Assembly (NCBI GenBank): GCA_944325775.1 | Contig: CALVBL010000008.1 | Span: 1-64,000 of the forward strand | Length of the DNA: 64,000 bases | Direction of reading: 5' to 3' | Source of the DNA: an uncultured Helicobacter sp. | GTDB taxonomy: Bacteria; Campylobacterota; Campylobacteria; Campylobacterales; Helicobacteraceae | In this document: positions 41,751-49,729 of the stretch, one piece after another | Numbering within the stretch: position 1 is the first letter of the stretch | How the letters are laid out: each line of letters begins with the position of its first letter | The notes under the pieces: generated by a model | Database searches by the model: none | The model's input: the letters and a program-made list of their open reading frames with translations, nothing else | Told to the model about the DNA's origin: nothing | Translations under genes and position numbers: made by a program

Positions 41751-43094
41751 TTATAGTTTCTCTGGATTGATGATTTTTTGGTATAGCATCGTCATATCCG
41801 ACATCGCACCTATACGCTCTAGCAGGGTTTTAGAATGCCTAAAGCTGCTATTATACTCCTCGCCGATATGCAAGGTAGTGATCACTACGCCACCGAGCAT
41901 ATTCTCATACCGCTTACCGCTAGTCACACTCCACGCGCTATGAGCTACGATCGCTTTGCCCTGTGTATGCCCTAGATATATCATAATGTGCCCCTGCAGC
42001 CACAAAATCGTATAGAATGGCGTCGCATTGGCGATGATATAGGCTTCTTTGTCTTTGGGTGACATTTTACTTAAATCTATGCTATTTTTTCCATAAAAAG
42101 CCTGTGTCTTGGAGTTACGCGGCAAAAAGATGCCATTATGCGCAAAAATATCGCGTACCAATGCCGAGCAGTCCCTCTCTTCATACAGACCACCCCAGCC
42201 ATACGCCCTGCCCATAAGCTGTGTGAGAAAATCCGCCACCAAACTCTGATCAAACGCCGATGGAAATGGCAAAAAATCCTGACTTTTGACCTTGAGCGTG
42301 CTAATACGCGCATTGCCATTATCTTGACGCAATACCACATAGATCTCATACATGTCTTGACTTTTGGTTTTAAGTGCGAAGATCTGCCCTAGCCGTGCCT
42401 CTGTGACGAAGTGCTTTTGTGAATCTAGTAGCGCGATATTGTCCCTATTTGGCGTAATGTAGGATTCCCAACTCATAATGCGCTTGGCATCTTCCTCACT
42501 CACAAACGCCACATCGCGCGCCTCCACCCAACCATAGACAAAGGCAGATTCTATGTGAGCAAAGCGGCGCGAGCTATCATAATGACTCACAAGCACGGGT
42601 GTTCCGCTAAAAATGAGTGAATTTTGCCACCGATCAAAAGGATAGCCATCGCGCTTAGAAAACTTAGGTAGCACACTTGGCACTGCCCTTATATGTGTAT
42701 TTCTCACGATGATGGCTTTTTTATTAGCACTTGGATAGAGGTCAAGCTGCATAGAATCTAAGATCCTCTGCCCATCTTCTAGGCTGTAGGGCTTGAGATT
42801 CTCACCCCAGCCGCGTGATTTGAGCAATGATTGACGTATCCAAAACACCTCATCGATATTAGGATTTGGCTTTGCCTGCAGCCACGGGGCAAAAAACTTC
42901 TGCAAATAGTCTTTTTGCAGTGCCTTAGAATCTATCTGGGGAAATTCTAAAAGATCTTGGGGAAGGTAGTAGTTTGCATTTTGGGGCAGTGTGCTAAGCT
43001 CTTTTGGCTCTAAGATAGTGATTTTTTTGCCCGAGCACGCCACGAGTATGAGCGCACACAGAGCGTATATACAGAGTTTGCCAAGTCCTCTCAT
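41751..43094 (-). CDS. NlpC/P60-family lipoprotein with SH3-like domains
   Basis: 447 residues. Lipoprotein signal MRGLGKLCIYALCALILVACS (Cys20). A middle part with SH3-like segments (VRNTHIRAVPSVLPKF, RFAHIESAFVYGWVEARDVAF) precedes an NlpC/P60 peptidase domain: GRAYGWGGLYEERDCSALVRDIF holds the catalytic Cys in DCSA, and HIMIYLGHTQGKAIVAHSAW the His. Such enzymes cut peptidoglycan stem peptides in the periplasm (compare H. pylori HP0087-type proteins). Directly upstream of znuA and downstream of the arsC-like gene on the same strand. Confidence 0.87.
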   Translation of the reverse strand: MRGLGKLCIYALCALILVACSGKKITILEPKELSTLPQNANYYLPQDLLEFPQIDSKALQKDYLQKFFAPWLQAKPNPNIDEVFWIRQSLLKSRGWGENLKPYSLEDGQRILDSMQLDLYPSANKKAIIVRNTHIRAVPSVLPKFSKRDGYPFDRWQNSLIFSGTPVLVSHYDSSRRFAHIESAFVYGWVEARDVAFVSEEDAKRIMSWESYITPNRDNIALLDSQKHFVTEARLGQIFALKTKSQDMYEIYVVLRQDNGNARISTLKVKSQDFLPFPSAFDQSLVADFLTQLMGRAYGWGGLYEERDCSALVRDIFAHNGIFLPRNSKTQAFYGKNSIDLSKMSPKDKEAYIIANATPFYTILWLQGHIMIYLGHTQGKAIVAHSAWSVTSGKRYENMLGGVVITTLHIGEEYNSSFRHSKTLLERIGAMSDMTMLYQKIINPEKL

Positions 43095-43115
43095 CGCCTC
43101 TCCACAAGCACCAGA

Positions 43116-43469
43116 TTATACGAGAGCCTTTAGCGATGCCTCATCATAGCCCACCACGATCGTGGAGCTAGATTCTGTATCACTAGATTCAATGACGGGG
43201 CGCTTAATCAACGTAGGGTGCTCAAGCATAGTCTCAAGCTTTTGTTTATCGTCTAGATTGCGATCCTTTAGTCCAAGCTTTTTGTATGTCGTGCCTTTGG
43301 TATTTAGCAGAATCTGCAATGAGGTTTTTTGCACCCATCGCGTTAGCTCTTCCCTGCTTGGCGGTGTTTTTTTAAAATCCACGAACTCATACGCCACACC
43401 CATAGATTCTAATAATGCGCGCGCCTTTTTCACGCTACCACAATTTGGTATGCCATAGACCTTTATCAC
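43116..43469 (-). CDS. ArsC/Spx-family (YffB-like) thioredoxin-fold protein
   Basis: 117 residues. MIKVYGIPNCGSVKKARALLE carries the redox position as C-G-S-V-K-K, one Cys as in ArsC/YffB; EFVDFKKTPPSREEL and LNTKGTTYKKLGLKD and IKRPVIE complete the family pattern. No arsenic genes are nearby, so reduction of another thiol substrate (YffB-like) is more likely than arsenate resistance. 21 bases before the NlpC gene in the dedA operon. Confidence 0.87.
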   Translation of the reverse strand: MIKVYGIPNCGSVKKARALLESMGVAYEFVDFKKTPPSREELTRWVQKTSLQILLNTKGTTYKKLGLKDRNLDDKQKLETMLEHPTLIKRPVIESSDTESSSTIVVGYDEASLKALV

Positions 43470-43478
43470 GCTTAACCC

Positions 43479-44159
43479 CTAGTCTTTTTTAGATTTTTTA
43501 AACTTCCAATACAGCACATACACCACACTGATAACAACCACAAATGCCAAACAAGCATAGCCCACCATCTTGACCCTTTGCTTGATCTCTAGCTCTTGTA
43601 GGCTTAGCTCATCGTGCGTGGTAAAAATATGCACGATATGCTCAACCCCAAAATCCAATCCAAATGTCGCGCCAATCCCATAACCAATGACCACAAGGAT
43701 AATCACCCAAATCCCCGCACCAAGCGAAGTGTAGAAGCAAAATTTCGCGAGATTCATACGCGCGAGCCCCGCAGGCAGCGAGATATACTGACGCACACCC
43801 ATGATGAGTCGCCCCACAAATGTGCTAATCTCACCATGTCTAGTGAAATAACTCTCCATTTTTTGCATACTAGATTCACTAAAGAAAAAATACTTACCAA
43901 AGCGGATGAGAAACTCACGTCCAAACTTAAGTGCGAGCCAGTAGTTTAGCAATGCCCCAGCCAGCGATCCAGCCACACCTGCGATCACGGCTATGATAGC
44001 ATTCATATCGCCTCTATATACCAAATACCCAGCTGGTATCATCACCACTTCCGAGGGGAAAGGAATGAAGCTAGATTCTATAAACATCATCACAAAAATC
44101 CCCAAATACCCCATATCACCGACAAAATTTACAATACCTTCAATAATCTGTCCAAACAT
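43479..44159 (-). CDS. DedA family membrane protein
   Basis: 226 residues from ATG 44159, with GAGGAA 8 bases upstream. SSFIPFPSEVVMIPAGYLVYRG and VGRLIMGVRQYISLPAGLARM are the two DedA hallmark stretches (with the reentrant loop and conserved Arg). Five or so hydrophobic segments. DedA proteins help flip undecaprenyl phosphate or phosphatidylethanolamine and maintain membrane energetics. First gene of a minus-strand run down to 38648. Confidence 0.9.
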   Translation of the reverse strand: MFGQIIEGIVNFVGDMGYLGIFVMMFIESSFIPFPSEVVMIPAGYLVYRGDMNAIIAVIAGVAGSLAGALLNYWLALKFGREFLIRFGKYFFFSESSMQKMESYFTRHGEISTFVGRLIMGVRQYISLPAGLARMNLAKFCFYTSLGAGIWVIILVVIGYGIGATFGLDFGVEHIVHIFTTHDELSLQELEIKQRVKMVGYACLAFVVVISVVYVLYWKFKKSKKD

Positions 44160-44223
44160 CGTATTCCTCATTCAAAATAAGCTAGACACGCAAGCTGTCG
44201 CTTAGCGAAAAATTAAAGGCAAT

Positions 44224-44229
44224 ATTATA
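44224..44229 (-). promoter_or_regulatory. -10 box for dedA operon
   Basis: TATAAT on the minus strand, 64 bases upstream of dedA, 11 bases from the divergent TATAAT of the carbonic anhydrase gene at 44241. Confidence 0.55.
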
Positions 44230-44240
44230 CTTGCTTTTGT

Positions 44241-44246
44241 TATAAT
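44241..44246 (+). promoter_or_regulatory. -10 box for carbonic anhydrase operon
   Basis: Perfect TATAAT in TTTTGTTATAATCC, 36 bases before ATG 44283; AAGGAAA is the RBS. Confidence 0.6.
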
Positions 44247-44282
44247 CCTTTCTTTAAACCTAAGCAAAATCCTAAGGAAAAT

Positions 44283-44927
44283 ATGAAAGAATTATTTGAA
44301 GGGGCACTGAAGTTCCAAGAAGAAGATTATGTCGCACACCAAGAGCTTTATGAAAGCCTCAAAAAAACACAAAACCCACACACACTTTTTATCAGTTGCG
44401 CAGATTCACGCGTAGTGCCAAACCTCATCACCAATTCCGATCCGGGCGATTTGTTTGTCGTGCGCAACATAGGCAATATCATTCCACCCTACACAGAATC
44501 TAACGCTATGCGCAAGGGCTATCTCGCCACCACCGCCGCTATCGAATACGCCATCACCATTCTTGATGTCCAAAACATCATCGTGTGTGGGCATAGCAAT
44601 TGTGGTGCTTGCACCGCGATCTATGAGCCGCCAGAGAAGCTAGAAAAGGCCCCCTATGTGCAAAAATGGATCGAACTCCTAGAGCCTGTCAAACAAAAAG
44701 TCCTCGCCCTCAAACCCAGCTCCAAATCCAAGCGTATGTGGCTCACCGAACAGGTCAATGTCGAACAGCAGCTTGAAAATCTGATGACTTATCCTTTCGT
44801 CGAGGAGCGCTTTGATCGCGGCGAACTCAATATCTATGGTTGGTATTACATCATAGAGAGTGGAGAGATCCTCAACTACAATATGATTAAGCGCGAATTC
44901 AAACCCATCACACAAAAGGAGAAATAA
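44283..44927 (+). CDS. Beta-class carbonic anhydrase
   Basis: 214 residues. Zinc ligands and the catalytic dyad are in FISCADSRVVPNLI (Cys, Asp-x-Arg) and VCGHSNCGACTAIYEP (His, Cys); DLFVVRNIGNIIPPY is conserved. It interconverts CO2 and bicarbonate in the cytoplasm, of use for acid tolerance and carboxylation reactions. Stop TAATG overlaps the kdsA start by one base. Corresponds to the HP0004-type enzyme of H. pylori. Confidence 0.94.
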   Translation: MKELFEGALKFQEEDYVAHQELYESLKKTQNPHTLFISCADSRVVPNLITNSDPGDLFVVRNIGNIIPPYTESNAMRKGYLATTAAIEYAITILDVQNIIVCGHSNCGACTAIYEPPEKLEKAPYVQKWIELLEPVKQKVLALKPSSKSKRMWLTEQVNVEQQLENLMTYPFVEERFDRGELNIYGWYYIIESGEILNYNMIKREFKPITQKEK

Positions 44928-45781
44928 TGGCAGCACAACAAGAAACAACGCAAGAAAAAATGATCCTTATGAGCGGACCCTGCGTGATTGAGAGCTACGA
45001 AAACCTAAGTCAAACCGCCCAAGCCCTAGCACCCATCGCCACAAATCCCAAGATCGATTTTTATTTCAAAGCCAGCTTTGATAAAGCAAACCGCACGAGC
45101 TTAGATTCATACCGAGGACCGGGGCTCAATGAGGGATTAGCCCTCCTTGCGCGGATCAAAAAGGAGTTTGGCTACAAGATCATCACCGATATCCACGAGA
45201 GCCACCAAGCCGAGGCGATCGCAGAAGTGGTAGATGTGATCCAAATCCCAGCATTTTTGTGCCGTCAGACCGATCTCATCGTCGCGGTGGCTAAAACCTC
45301 AAAGATCGTCAATGTCAAAAAGGGGCAGTTTATGAATCCTGCAGATATGAAACACACGGTGCTCAAAGCCATTAAGACGCGCGGGGGCGATGCAGCTACA
45401 TATGAGCAGAGCAAACATTATGGAATCTGGCTCACTGAACGGGGCAATAGTTTTGGCTATGGCAATCTCGTGGTAGATATGCGCTCGCTAGTGATTATGC
45501 GTCAATTCGCGCCTGTGATCTTTGATGCAACTCATAGTGTGCAAATGCCCGGCGGACTTGATGGTAAAAGTGGGGGGGATCGGCGATTTGTCCCATATCT
45601 CGCGCGTGCGGCAGCAAGCGTTGGGGTTGATGGGTTTTTTGCAGAGACACACCTCAGCCCAGAATCTGCCCTAAGCGATGGGGCAAATATGGTGCCCACA
45701 CGCGAAATGTCTGGGCTCATAGAGGATTTGCTATGTATCAGGGAGCTGCTGCCTAGCCTGCAACCCCTTGTATTATCTTAA
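44927..45781 (+). CDS. kdsA: 2-dehydro-3-deoxyphosphooctonate aldolase
   Basis: 284 residues. SGPCVIESYENL, YFKASFDKANRTSLDSYRGPG, DIHESHQAEAIAEVVDVIQIPAFLCRQTDL and FDATHSVQMPGG are KdsA signatures. It condenses phosphoenolpyruvate with arabinose-5-phosphate to make KDO-8-phosphate for lipid A-core. The DNA has a G7 at 45572-45578 encoding Ser-Gly-Gly-Asp, which is conserved protein sequence rather than a slippage insert. RBS AAAGGAG at 44915-44921. Confidence 0.96.
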   Translation: MAAQQETTQEKMILMSGPCVIESYENLSQTAQALAPIATNPKIDFYFKASFDKANRTSLDSYRGPGLNEGLALLARIKKEFGYKIITDIHESHQAEAIAEVVDVIQIPAFLCRQTDLIVAVAKTSKIVNVKKGQFMNPADMKHTVLKAIKTRGGDAATYEQSKHYGIWLTERGNSFGYGNLVVDMRSLVIMRQFAPVIFDATHSVQMPGGLDGKSGGDRRFVPYLARAAASVGVDGFFAETHLSPESALSDGANMVPTREMSGLIEDLLCIRELLPSLQPLVLS

Positions 45782-45798
45782 GATTGAAGGAGAGAAAT

Positions 45799-46269
45799 AT
45801 GAATACCATAGAAGGCGCGCTCAAATTGCGCGGAGATGAAAAAATAGCGATCATCAGCTCACGATTTAATCACATCATAACCGATAGGCTTGTGGAGGGT
45901 GCGCGGGATTGTTTCTTACGCCATGGGGGCAATGAAGACTTGCTGGATTTGGTGCTTGTGCCCGGCGCATACGAAATACCTTTCGTCCTCCAAAAACTCC
46001 TCACTCAAGGGGATTATGACGGAATCTGCTGTCTTGGTGCGATCATCAGGGGCGACACACCGCATTTTGACTATGTCGCTGCGGAAGCTACCAAGGGCAT
46101 TGCAAACATCACGCTCAAATACGGTGCAGCGGTAACCTTCGGGGTGCTTACTACAGATTCACTAGAGCAGGCGATACAGCGCGCTGGGAGCAAGGCAGGC
46201 AATAAAGGCTTTGAATCTATGAGCGGACTTATTGAGCTTATCAATCTCTATCAGAATCTAGGAGTGTGA
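45799..46269 (+). CDS. ribH: 6,7-dimethyl-8-ribityllumazine synthase
   Basis: 156 residues from ATG 45799 with GAAGGAGAG upstream. IAIISSRFNHIITDRLVEGA, VPGAYEIPFVLQKLL, GAIIRGDTPHFDYVAAEATKGI and FGVLTTDSLEQAIQRAGSKAGNKG are the complete family pattern, including the catalytic His. Penultimate step of riboflavin synthesis. The gene leads into nusB with one base between, the usual ribH-nusB pair. Confidence 0.96.
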   Translation: MNTIEGALKLRGDEKIAIISSRFNHIITDRLVEGARDCFLRHGGNEDLLDLVLVPGAYEIPFVLQKLLTQGDYDGICCLGAIIRGDTPHFDYVAAEATKGIANITLKYGAAVTFGVLTTDSLEQAIQRAGSKAGNKGFESMSGLIELINLYQNLGV

Positions 46270-46270
46270 T

Positions 46271-46690
46271 ATGGCAACCCGCACGCAAGCGCGCAATGCG
46301 GTACTTGGGATATTATACGCATACGATCTTGGCAATCACGCGAGCGCGAGTATGGAGGACGCCATACAGATCTTAGAAGAAAAAAAGATCCGCCACAAAC
46401 AGCAAGAGTTTGCATTAGCCCTCCTTAATGGCGTGCTCAAAAATCTCAATGCCCTTGACACACTTATCAACGCCCACCTCAAAGAGTGGGATCTCAGCCG
46501 ACTCGGGCGGATTGAATGCTCGATCTTGCGGCTTGGAGCATACGAGCTGTGCTACACACAAACCGATGTGCCCATCGTGATCAATGAGGCGATAGAGCTA
46601 GGCAAAATGTATGGCGATGAAAACGCACCAAAGCTCATCAATGGCGTGCTAGATTCTATACAAAAATCGCGCTCCAAGGACGCGCAATGA
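46271..46690 (+). CDS. nusB: Transcription antitermination protein NusB
   Basis: 139 residues. TRTQARNAVLGILYAYDLGNH at the start, LINAHLKEWDLSRLGRIECSILRLGAYEL in the middle and VINEAIELGKMYGDENAPKLINGVLDSI are NusB hallmarks. It binds boxA RNA with NusE (S10) for rRNA antitermination. Overlaps pyrF by ATGA. Confidence 0.95.
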   Translation: MATRTQARNAVLGILYAYDLGNHASASMEDAIQILEEKKIRHKQQEFALALLNGVLKNLNALDTLINAHLKEWDLSRLGRIECSILRLGAYELCYTQTDVPIVINEAIELGKMYGDENAPKLINGVLDSIQKSRSKDAQ

Positions 46691-47385
46691 ACACACCAAA
46701 GCTGTGTGTCGCACTCGATAGAGAATCTAGATCCGCCAATCTTGAACTTGTGCGCTCACTTCGAGCTCACAGCGCGGATTTGTGGCTCAAAATCGGTTTG
46801 AGGAGCTTTGTGCGTGATGGCAAGGAGTTTTTGCAAGAATTGCGCGAAATAGGGGATTTTAAGCTTTTTTTGGATCTCAAGCTCTATGATATCCCAAACA
46901 CTATGCTCGATACTTTTGGTGAGATTCATGCTTTAGGCGTGGATATGCTCACTATCCATGCTAGCAGCGGACGAGAAGCGATGAAATCACTCGCACAATA
47001 CCGATGTGCGCACCCTGATTCACCGCGTATCTTAGCGGTTACTGCGCTCACAAGCTTTGGGGAGGAAGAGTTTGGAGAGATTTACAATGCTCCAATCCTT
47101 AATCAAGCGCACAAAATGGCTGTGCTGGCGTATGAAAGTGGGTGCGATGGCGTGGTGTGTTCGTGCTTTGAAACCCAAGCTATCAAACAATCCACACACT
47201 CCTCATTTATCGCGCTCACGCCCGGGATTCGTCCATTTGGCGAGGAAAGCAGCGATCAGAAGCGCGTGGCGGATGTGGCGTTTGCCAAACGCGTGGGAAG
47301 CGATTTTATCGTTGTTGGACGCCCGATTTATAAGGCACAAGATCCTAAAGGTGTGGTGGAGAGGATTTTAGAGCTTATTATTTAA
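46687..47385 (+). CDS. pyrF: Orotidine 5'-phosphate decarboxylase
   Basis: 232 residues. LCVALDRESR, WLKIGLRSFV, FLDLKLYDIPNTM with the catalytic Lys/Asp tetrad, and LTPGIRPFGEESSDQKRVADVAFAKRVGSDFIVVGRPIY are the family motifs. It makes UMP. The last gene of the kdsA-ribH-nusB-pyrF run; a perfect hairpin follows at 47389. Confidence 0.95.
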   Translation: MNTPKLCVALDRESRSANLELVRSLRAHSADLWLKIGLRSFVRDGKEFLQELREIGDFKLFLDLKLYDIPNTMLDTFGEIHALGVDMLTIHASSGREAMKSLAQYRCAHPDSPRILAVTALTSFGEEEFGEIYNAPILNQAHKMAVLAYESGCDGVVCSCFETQAIKQSTHSSFIALTPGIRPFGEESSDQKRVADVAFAKRVGSDFIVVGRPIYKAQDPKGVVERILELII

Positions 47386-47388
47386 TTT

Positions 47389-47418
47389 ACACAAGTTTTG
47401 TTATGGCAAAACTTGTGT
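47389..47418. terminator. Perfect 12-base hairpin after pyrF
   Basis: ACACAAGTTTTG (47389-47400), loop TTATGG, CAAAACTTGTGT (47407-47418). It begins 4 bases after the pyrF stop. No U tract follows, so it may be a repeat-borne stem rather than a classical terminator. Confidence 0.5.
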
Positions 47419-47473
47419 ATCGCTCGTGCGGAATGAATCCGCCCTTCGCTCCGCTTACGCGTGCATACAGCAG
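47393..47473. repeat. Intergenic repeat element, copy 2 (inverted relative to copy 1)
   Basis: The reverse complement shares ordered blocks with 12895-12972. In this copy the terminal stem is perfect, and a second small stem GCGGA-ATGAA-TCCGC (47429-47443) is present. Confidence 0.6.
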
Positions 47474-47812
47474 ATTTTTCAGCAAGATTATAGAATCTAA
47501 GTCTGAATCCACCTGTGAATCTTGCTCTTGGCTTTGCCTCTTGGCATTCTAGGATTTGATTGTGAAACTGCGGCTTTTCCTTGTTTTCTAAAGAAGCTGT
47601 GCGTTGAGATGAGATGCGGAAGCGAAGTGACCAAATCCCAGAGGGCAAATGTGGGTTGCAAGGAAAGTGAGGGAATTGCCTTAGTGGTAATGACCGGTGC
47701 GCTTTTTCGCCGCTCCCGCATTTATCGCTCCTTGGCTTGCTGTTGTGAGTGCAGCGAAACAAAAGCCCAATGTCTTAATCATTAAAGAATCTAGATTCAC
47801 TAAAATCTGTGT

Positions 47813-47818
47813 TACAAT
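47813..47818 (+). promoter_or_regulatory. -10 box for coaD operon
   Basis: TACAAT in TGTGTTACAATG, 28 bases before ATG 47846; AAAGGAG is the RBS. Confidence 0.5.
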
Positions 47819-47845
47819 GTTATCATTGCGCACAAAAGGAGCATT

Positions 47846-48355
47846 ATGCACAAGATAGCCATATACCCCGGGACCTTTGATCCCATCACCAACGGACATT
47901 TGGACATTATCAAACGATGTGTGGGGATTTTTGATACAGTCATCGTCGCAGTGGCAAAAAACCAGAGCAAACACCCGATGTTTGACCTATCTCAACGCCT
48001 TGAAATGATACGCCTTGCGTTAGATTCTATGCGTGGTGTGGAAGTAGAAGGATTTGATTGTCTCTTGGCAGATTTTGCTAGACAAAAAGGCTCAAATGTG
48101 CTCATACGCGGGCTTAGAGCGGTGAGTGATTTTGAGTACGAACTCCAGCTAGGCTATACCAACACCTCACTTAATCCCGCGCTTGATACGATGTATTTTA
48201 TGCCAAGCCTGCAGCATGCCTTCATCAGCTCTTCTGTAGTGCGCTCTATCATCATCTACGATGGGCAAATCTCCCATATGGTGCCCCAAGCCGTGTGCGC
48301 ATATATCCAAGAGCTACGAGGCACACAAGGTATGAATAAAGGCGGTGAGCAATGA
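47846..48355 (+). CDS. coaD: Phosphopantetheine adenylyltransferase
   Basis: 169 residues. YPGTFDPITNGHLDIIKR has the nucleotidyltransferase T/HxGH motif, RGLRAVSDFEYELQL and ISSSVVRSIIIYDGQI (ISSTxxR-like) complete it. Makes dephospho-CoA from 4'-phosphopantetheine and ATP. Overlaps tmk by 4 bases. Confidence 0.95.
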   Translation: MHKIAIYPGTFDPITNGHLDIIKRCVGIFDTVIVAVAKNQSKHPMFDLSQRLEMIRLALDSMRGVEVEGFDCLLADFARQKGSNVLIRGLRAVSDFEYELQLGYTNTSLNPALDTMYFMPSLQHAFISSSVVRSIIIYDGQISHMVPQAVCAYIQELRGTQGMNKGGEQ

Positions 48356-48981
48356 GTATGCAGGAGTTTTCCACCAGCACGAGTGGCTTGTATATCGCAC
48401 TTGAGGGCATTGACACTTCGGGCAAAAGCACGCAGATAGAGGCGTTGCGTGTGCACTATCCCCAAGCCCTCATCACCAAAGAGCCCGGTGGCAGTAAGAT
48501 AGGGCAGGATATACGCGAGCTTATCCTCCACACGCCTGATCTTGATAGATTCTGTGAGTTTTTTTTGTTTTTGGCAGATCGTGCCCAGCATTACCACGAA
48601 GTGCTAAAGCCAAGCTTAGATTCACACAAGCTCGTGATTTCAGACCGCACACTCATCTCTGGGGTCGCGTATGCGCGGGATATACCCCAAGCCATCGAGT
48701 ATAATCACACGGCTATCAGAGGCTTAAAGCCACATCTGTGCGTGCTGCTACTGCTTGATGAGGCAAACCTAAGGGCGCGCTTAGGACAAAAGACCCATGA
48801 CAAAATCGAGGAGCGCGGTATCGCGTATATGTTGGAGATTCAGGAGCGATTGCAGAGGTTTTGCGCGCTTTTGGGAGTGCGCACGCTTGAGATAGACGCC
48901 ACTCTGCCGCCAGAGCGTATCACGCAAATGATCGTGCGCGAGGTGGATTTGCTAGAGCTAGATTCAGTGGAATTAGGCTAG
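48352..48981 (+). CDS. tmk: Thymidylate kinase
   Basis: 209 residues. P-loop LEGIDTSGKSTQIEAL, EPGGSKIGQDIREL and DRTLISGVAYARDIPQ (DRY/H-like), and the lid region are present. Phosphorylates dTMP to dTDP. A short extra N terminus (MSMQEFSTSTSG) precedes the usual start of the fold. Confidence 0.94.
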   Translation: MSMQEFSTSTSGLYIALEGIDTSGKSTQIEALRVHYPQALITKEPGGSKIGQDIRELILHTPDLDRFCEFFLFLADRAQHYHEVLKPSLDSHKLVISDRTLISGVAYARDIPQAIEYNHTAIRGLKPHLCVLLLLDEANLRARLGQKTHDKIEERGIAYMLEIQERLQRFCALLGVRTLEIDATLPPERITQMIVREVDLLELDSVELG

Positions 48982-48998
48982 GCGGGTTGCTCAAAGCC

Positions 48999-49586
48999 AT
49001 GCGCTGCCTTGTGTGTGAGAATCTAAGCCTAAAACTCCTCTGCCAGCACTGCTTAGATTCACTTCCCTTACGCCCCACCTCGCGCGTGCTAGAGTGTGGT
49101 TTGAGTGTGCATAGCTTTTTTGGGCTAAACGACATCGCGCCCATTATCCACAGCAAATACCACATTTTTGGTTCGCGTATCCTATCGCGCTTATCAGGGC
49201 ATTGTGCGCGATATTTTTTTGCTAAAGTCGATATTCCCGCGCATACTACTGCTATAGGCTTAGATGATCTCCCTAGGAAGCACTACGCACACACCGCGAT
49301 CATCGTGCGTGCGTTTTGTCGGGCTTCTGGTGGGGTGTTGCGCCCTAGCTATGGCACACTCATCGCTTCAAACCCCATAAGCTACGCGGGCAAGAGCCTT
49401 GAGTTTCGTCAGAGCAATCCGCGCAACTTCGTGTATAAGCCAAAGATTCACAAACCCGATATGGGGGTTATCCTCTTTGATGATATTATCACTTCTGGAC
49501 TCACACTCACACAAGCCTATGAGTGTCTTAACGCGCATAATGTGAGGGTGTTATTTGCTATCACCTTAGCAGATGCGAAGTTTTAG
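48999..49586 (+). CDS. ComF-like phosphoribosyltransferase-domain protein
   Basis: 195 residues from ATG 48999; a TTG at 48987 with AGG upstream is possible. The N terminus has a CxxC pair LVCENL...LLCQHC resembling the ComF zinc finger. The PRPP-binding loop GVILFDDIITSGLTLTQAYE is at about 157-176. ComF proteins take part in DNA uptake during natural transformation. Helicobacter versions are short, as here. Confidence 0.85.
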   Translation: MRCLVCENLSLKLLCQHCLDSLPLRPTSRVLECGLSVHSFFGLNDIAPIIHSKYHIFGSRILSRLSGHCARYFFAKVDIPAHTTAIGLDDLPRKHYAHTAIIVRAFCRASGGVLRPSYGTLIASNPISYAGKSLEFRQSNPRNFVYKPKIHKPDMGVILFDDIITSGLTLTQAYECLNAHNVRVLFAITLADAKF

Positions 49587-49664
49587 CACATTAGCTCATA
49601 TGACTTAGGTCAAATTTCGCAGAATCTCCGCACCATCGTGTATCGCATTGATGAAAAAATGTGT

Positions 49665-49670
49665 TACAAT
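49665..49670 (+). promoter_or_regulatory. -10 box for pheS operon
   Basis: TACAAT in TGTGTTACAAT, 59 bases upstream of the pheS GTG start. Confidence 0.5.
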
Positions 49671-49729
49671 TAGGCTTTCCTTATCAAAACCTAAATACAA
49701 ATTAACAGCCAAGACAGAAAGGGTAAGAT

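Larger units (their letters stand above)
47386..47845. other. Non-coding gap with hairpin and repeat element
   Basis: 460 bases between pyrF and coaD. It begins with a perfect 12-base palindrome (47389-47418) that is part of a repeat also found at 12895-12972. The middle (47480-47790) holds no supported gene; open frames of 74-126 codons exist on both strands but lack RBS and motifs. A TACAAT promoter for coaD lies at 47813. Confidence 0.55.

Noticed and set aside
45572..45578. G7 run in kdsA as a possible phase switch
   Set aside because: It encodes conserved residues (Ser-Gly-Gly-Asp) of a housekeeping enzyme and is short; slippage would be harmful.
47522..47974. Open frames of 74-126 codons on both strands between pyrF and coaD
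   Set aside because: No RBS, no motifs, and one overlaps the coaD start; treated as chance frames.
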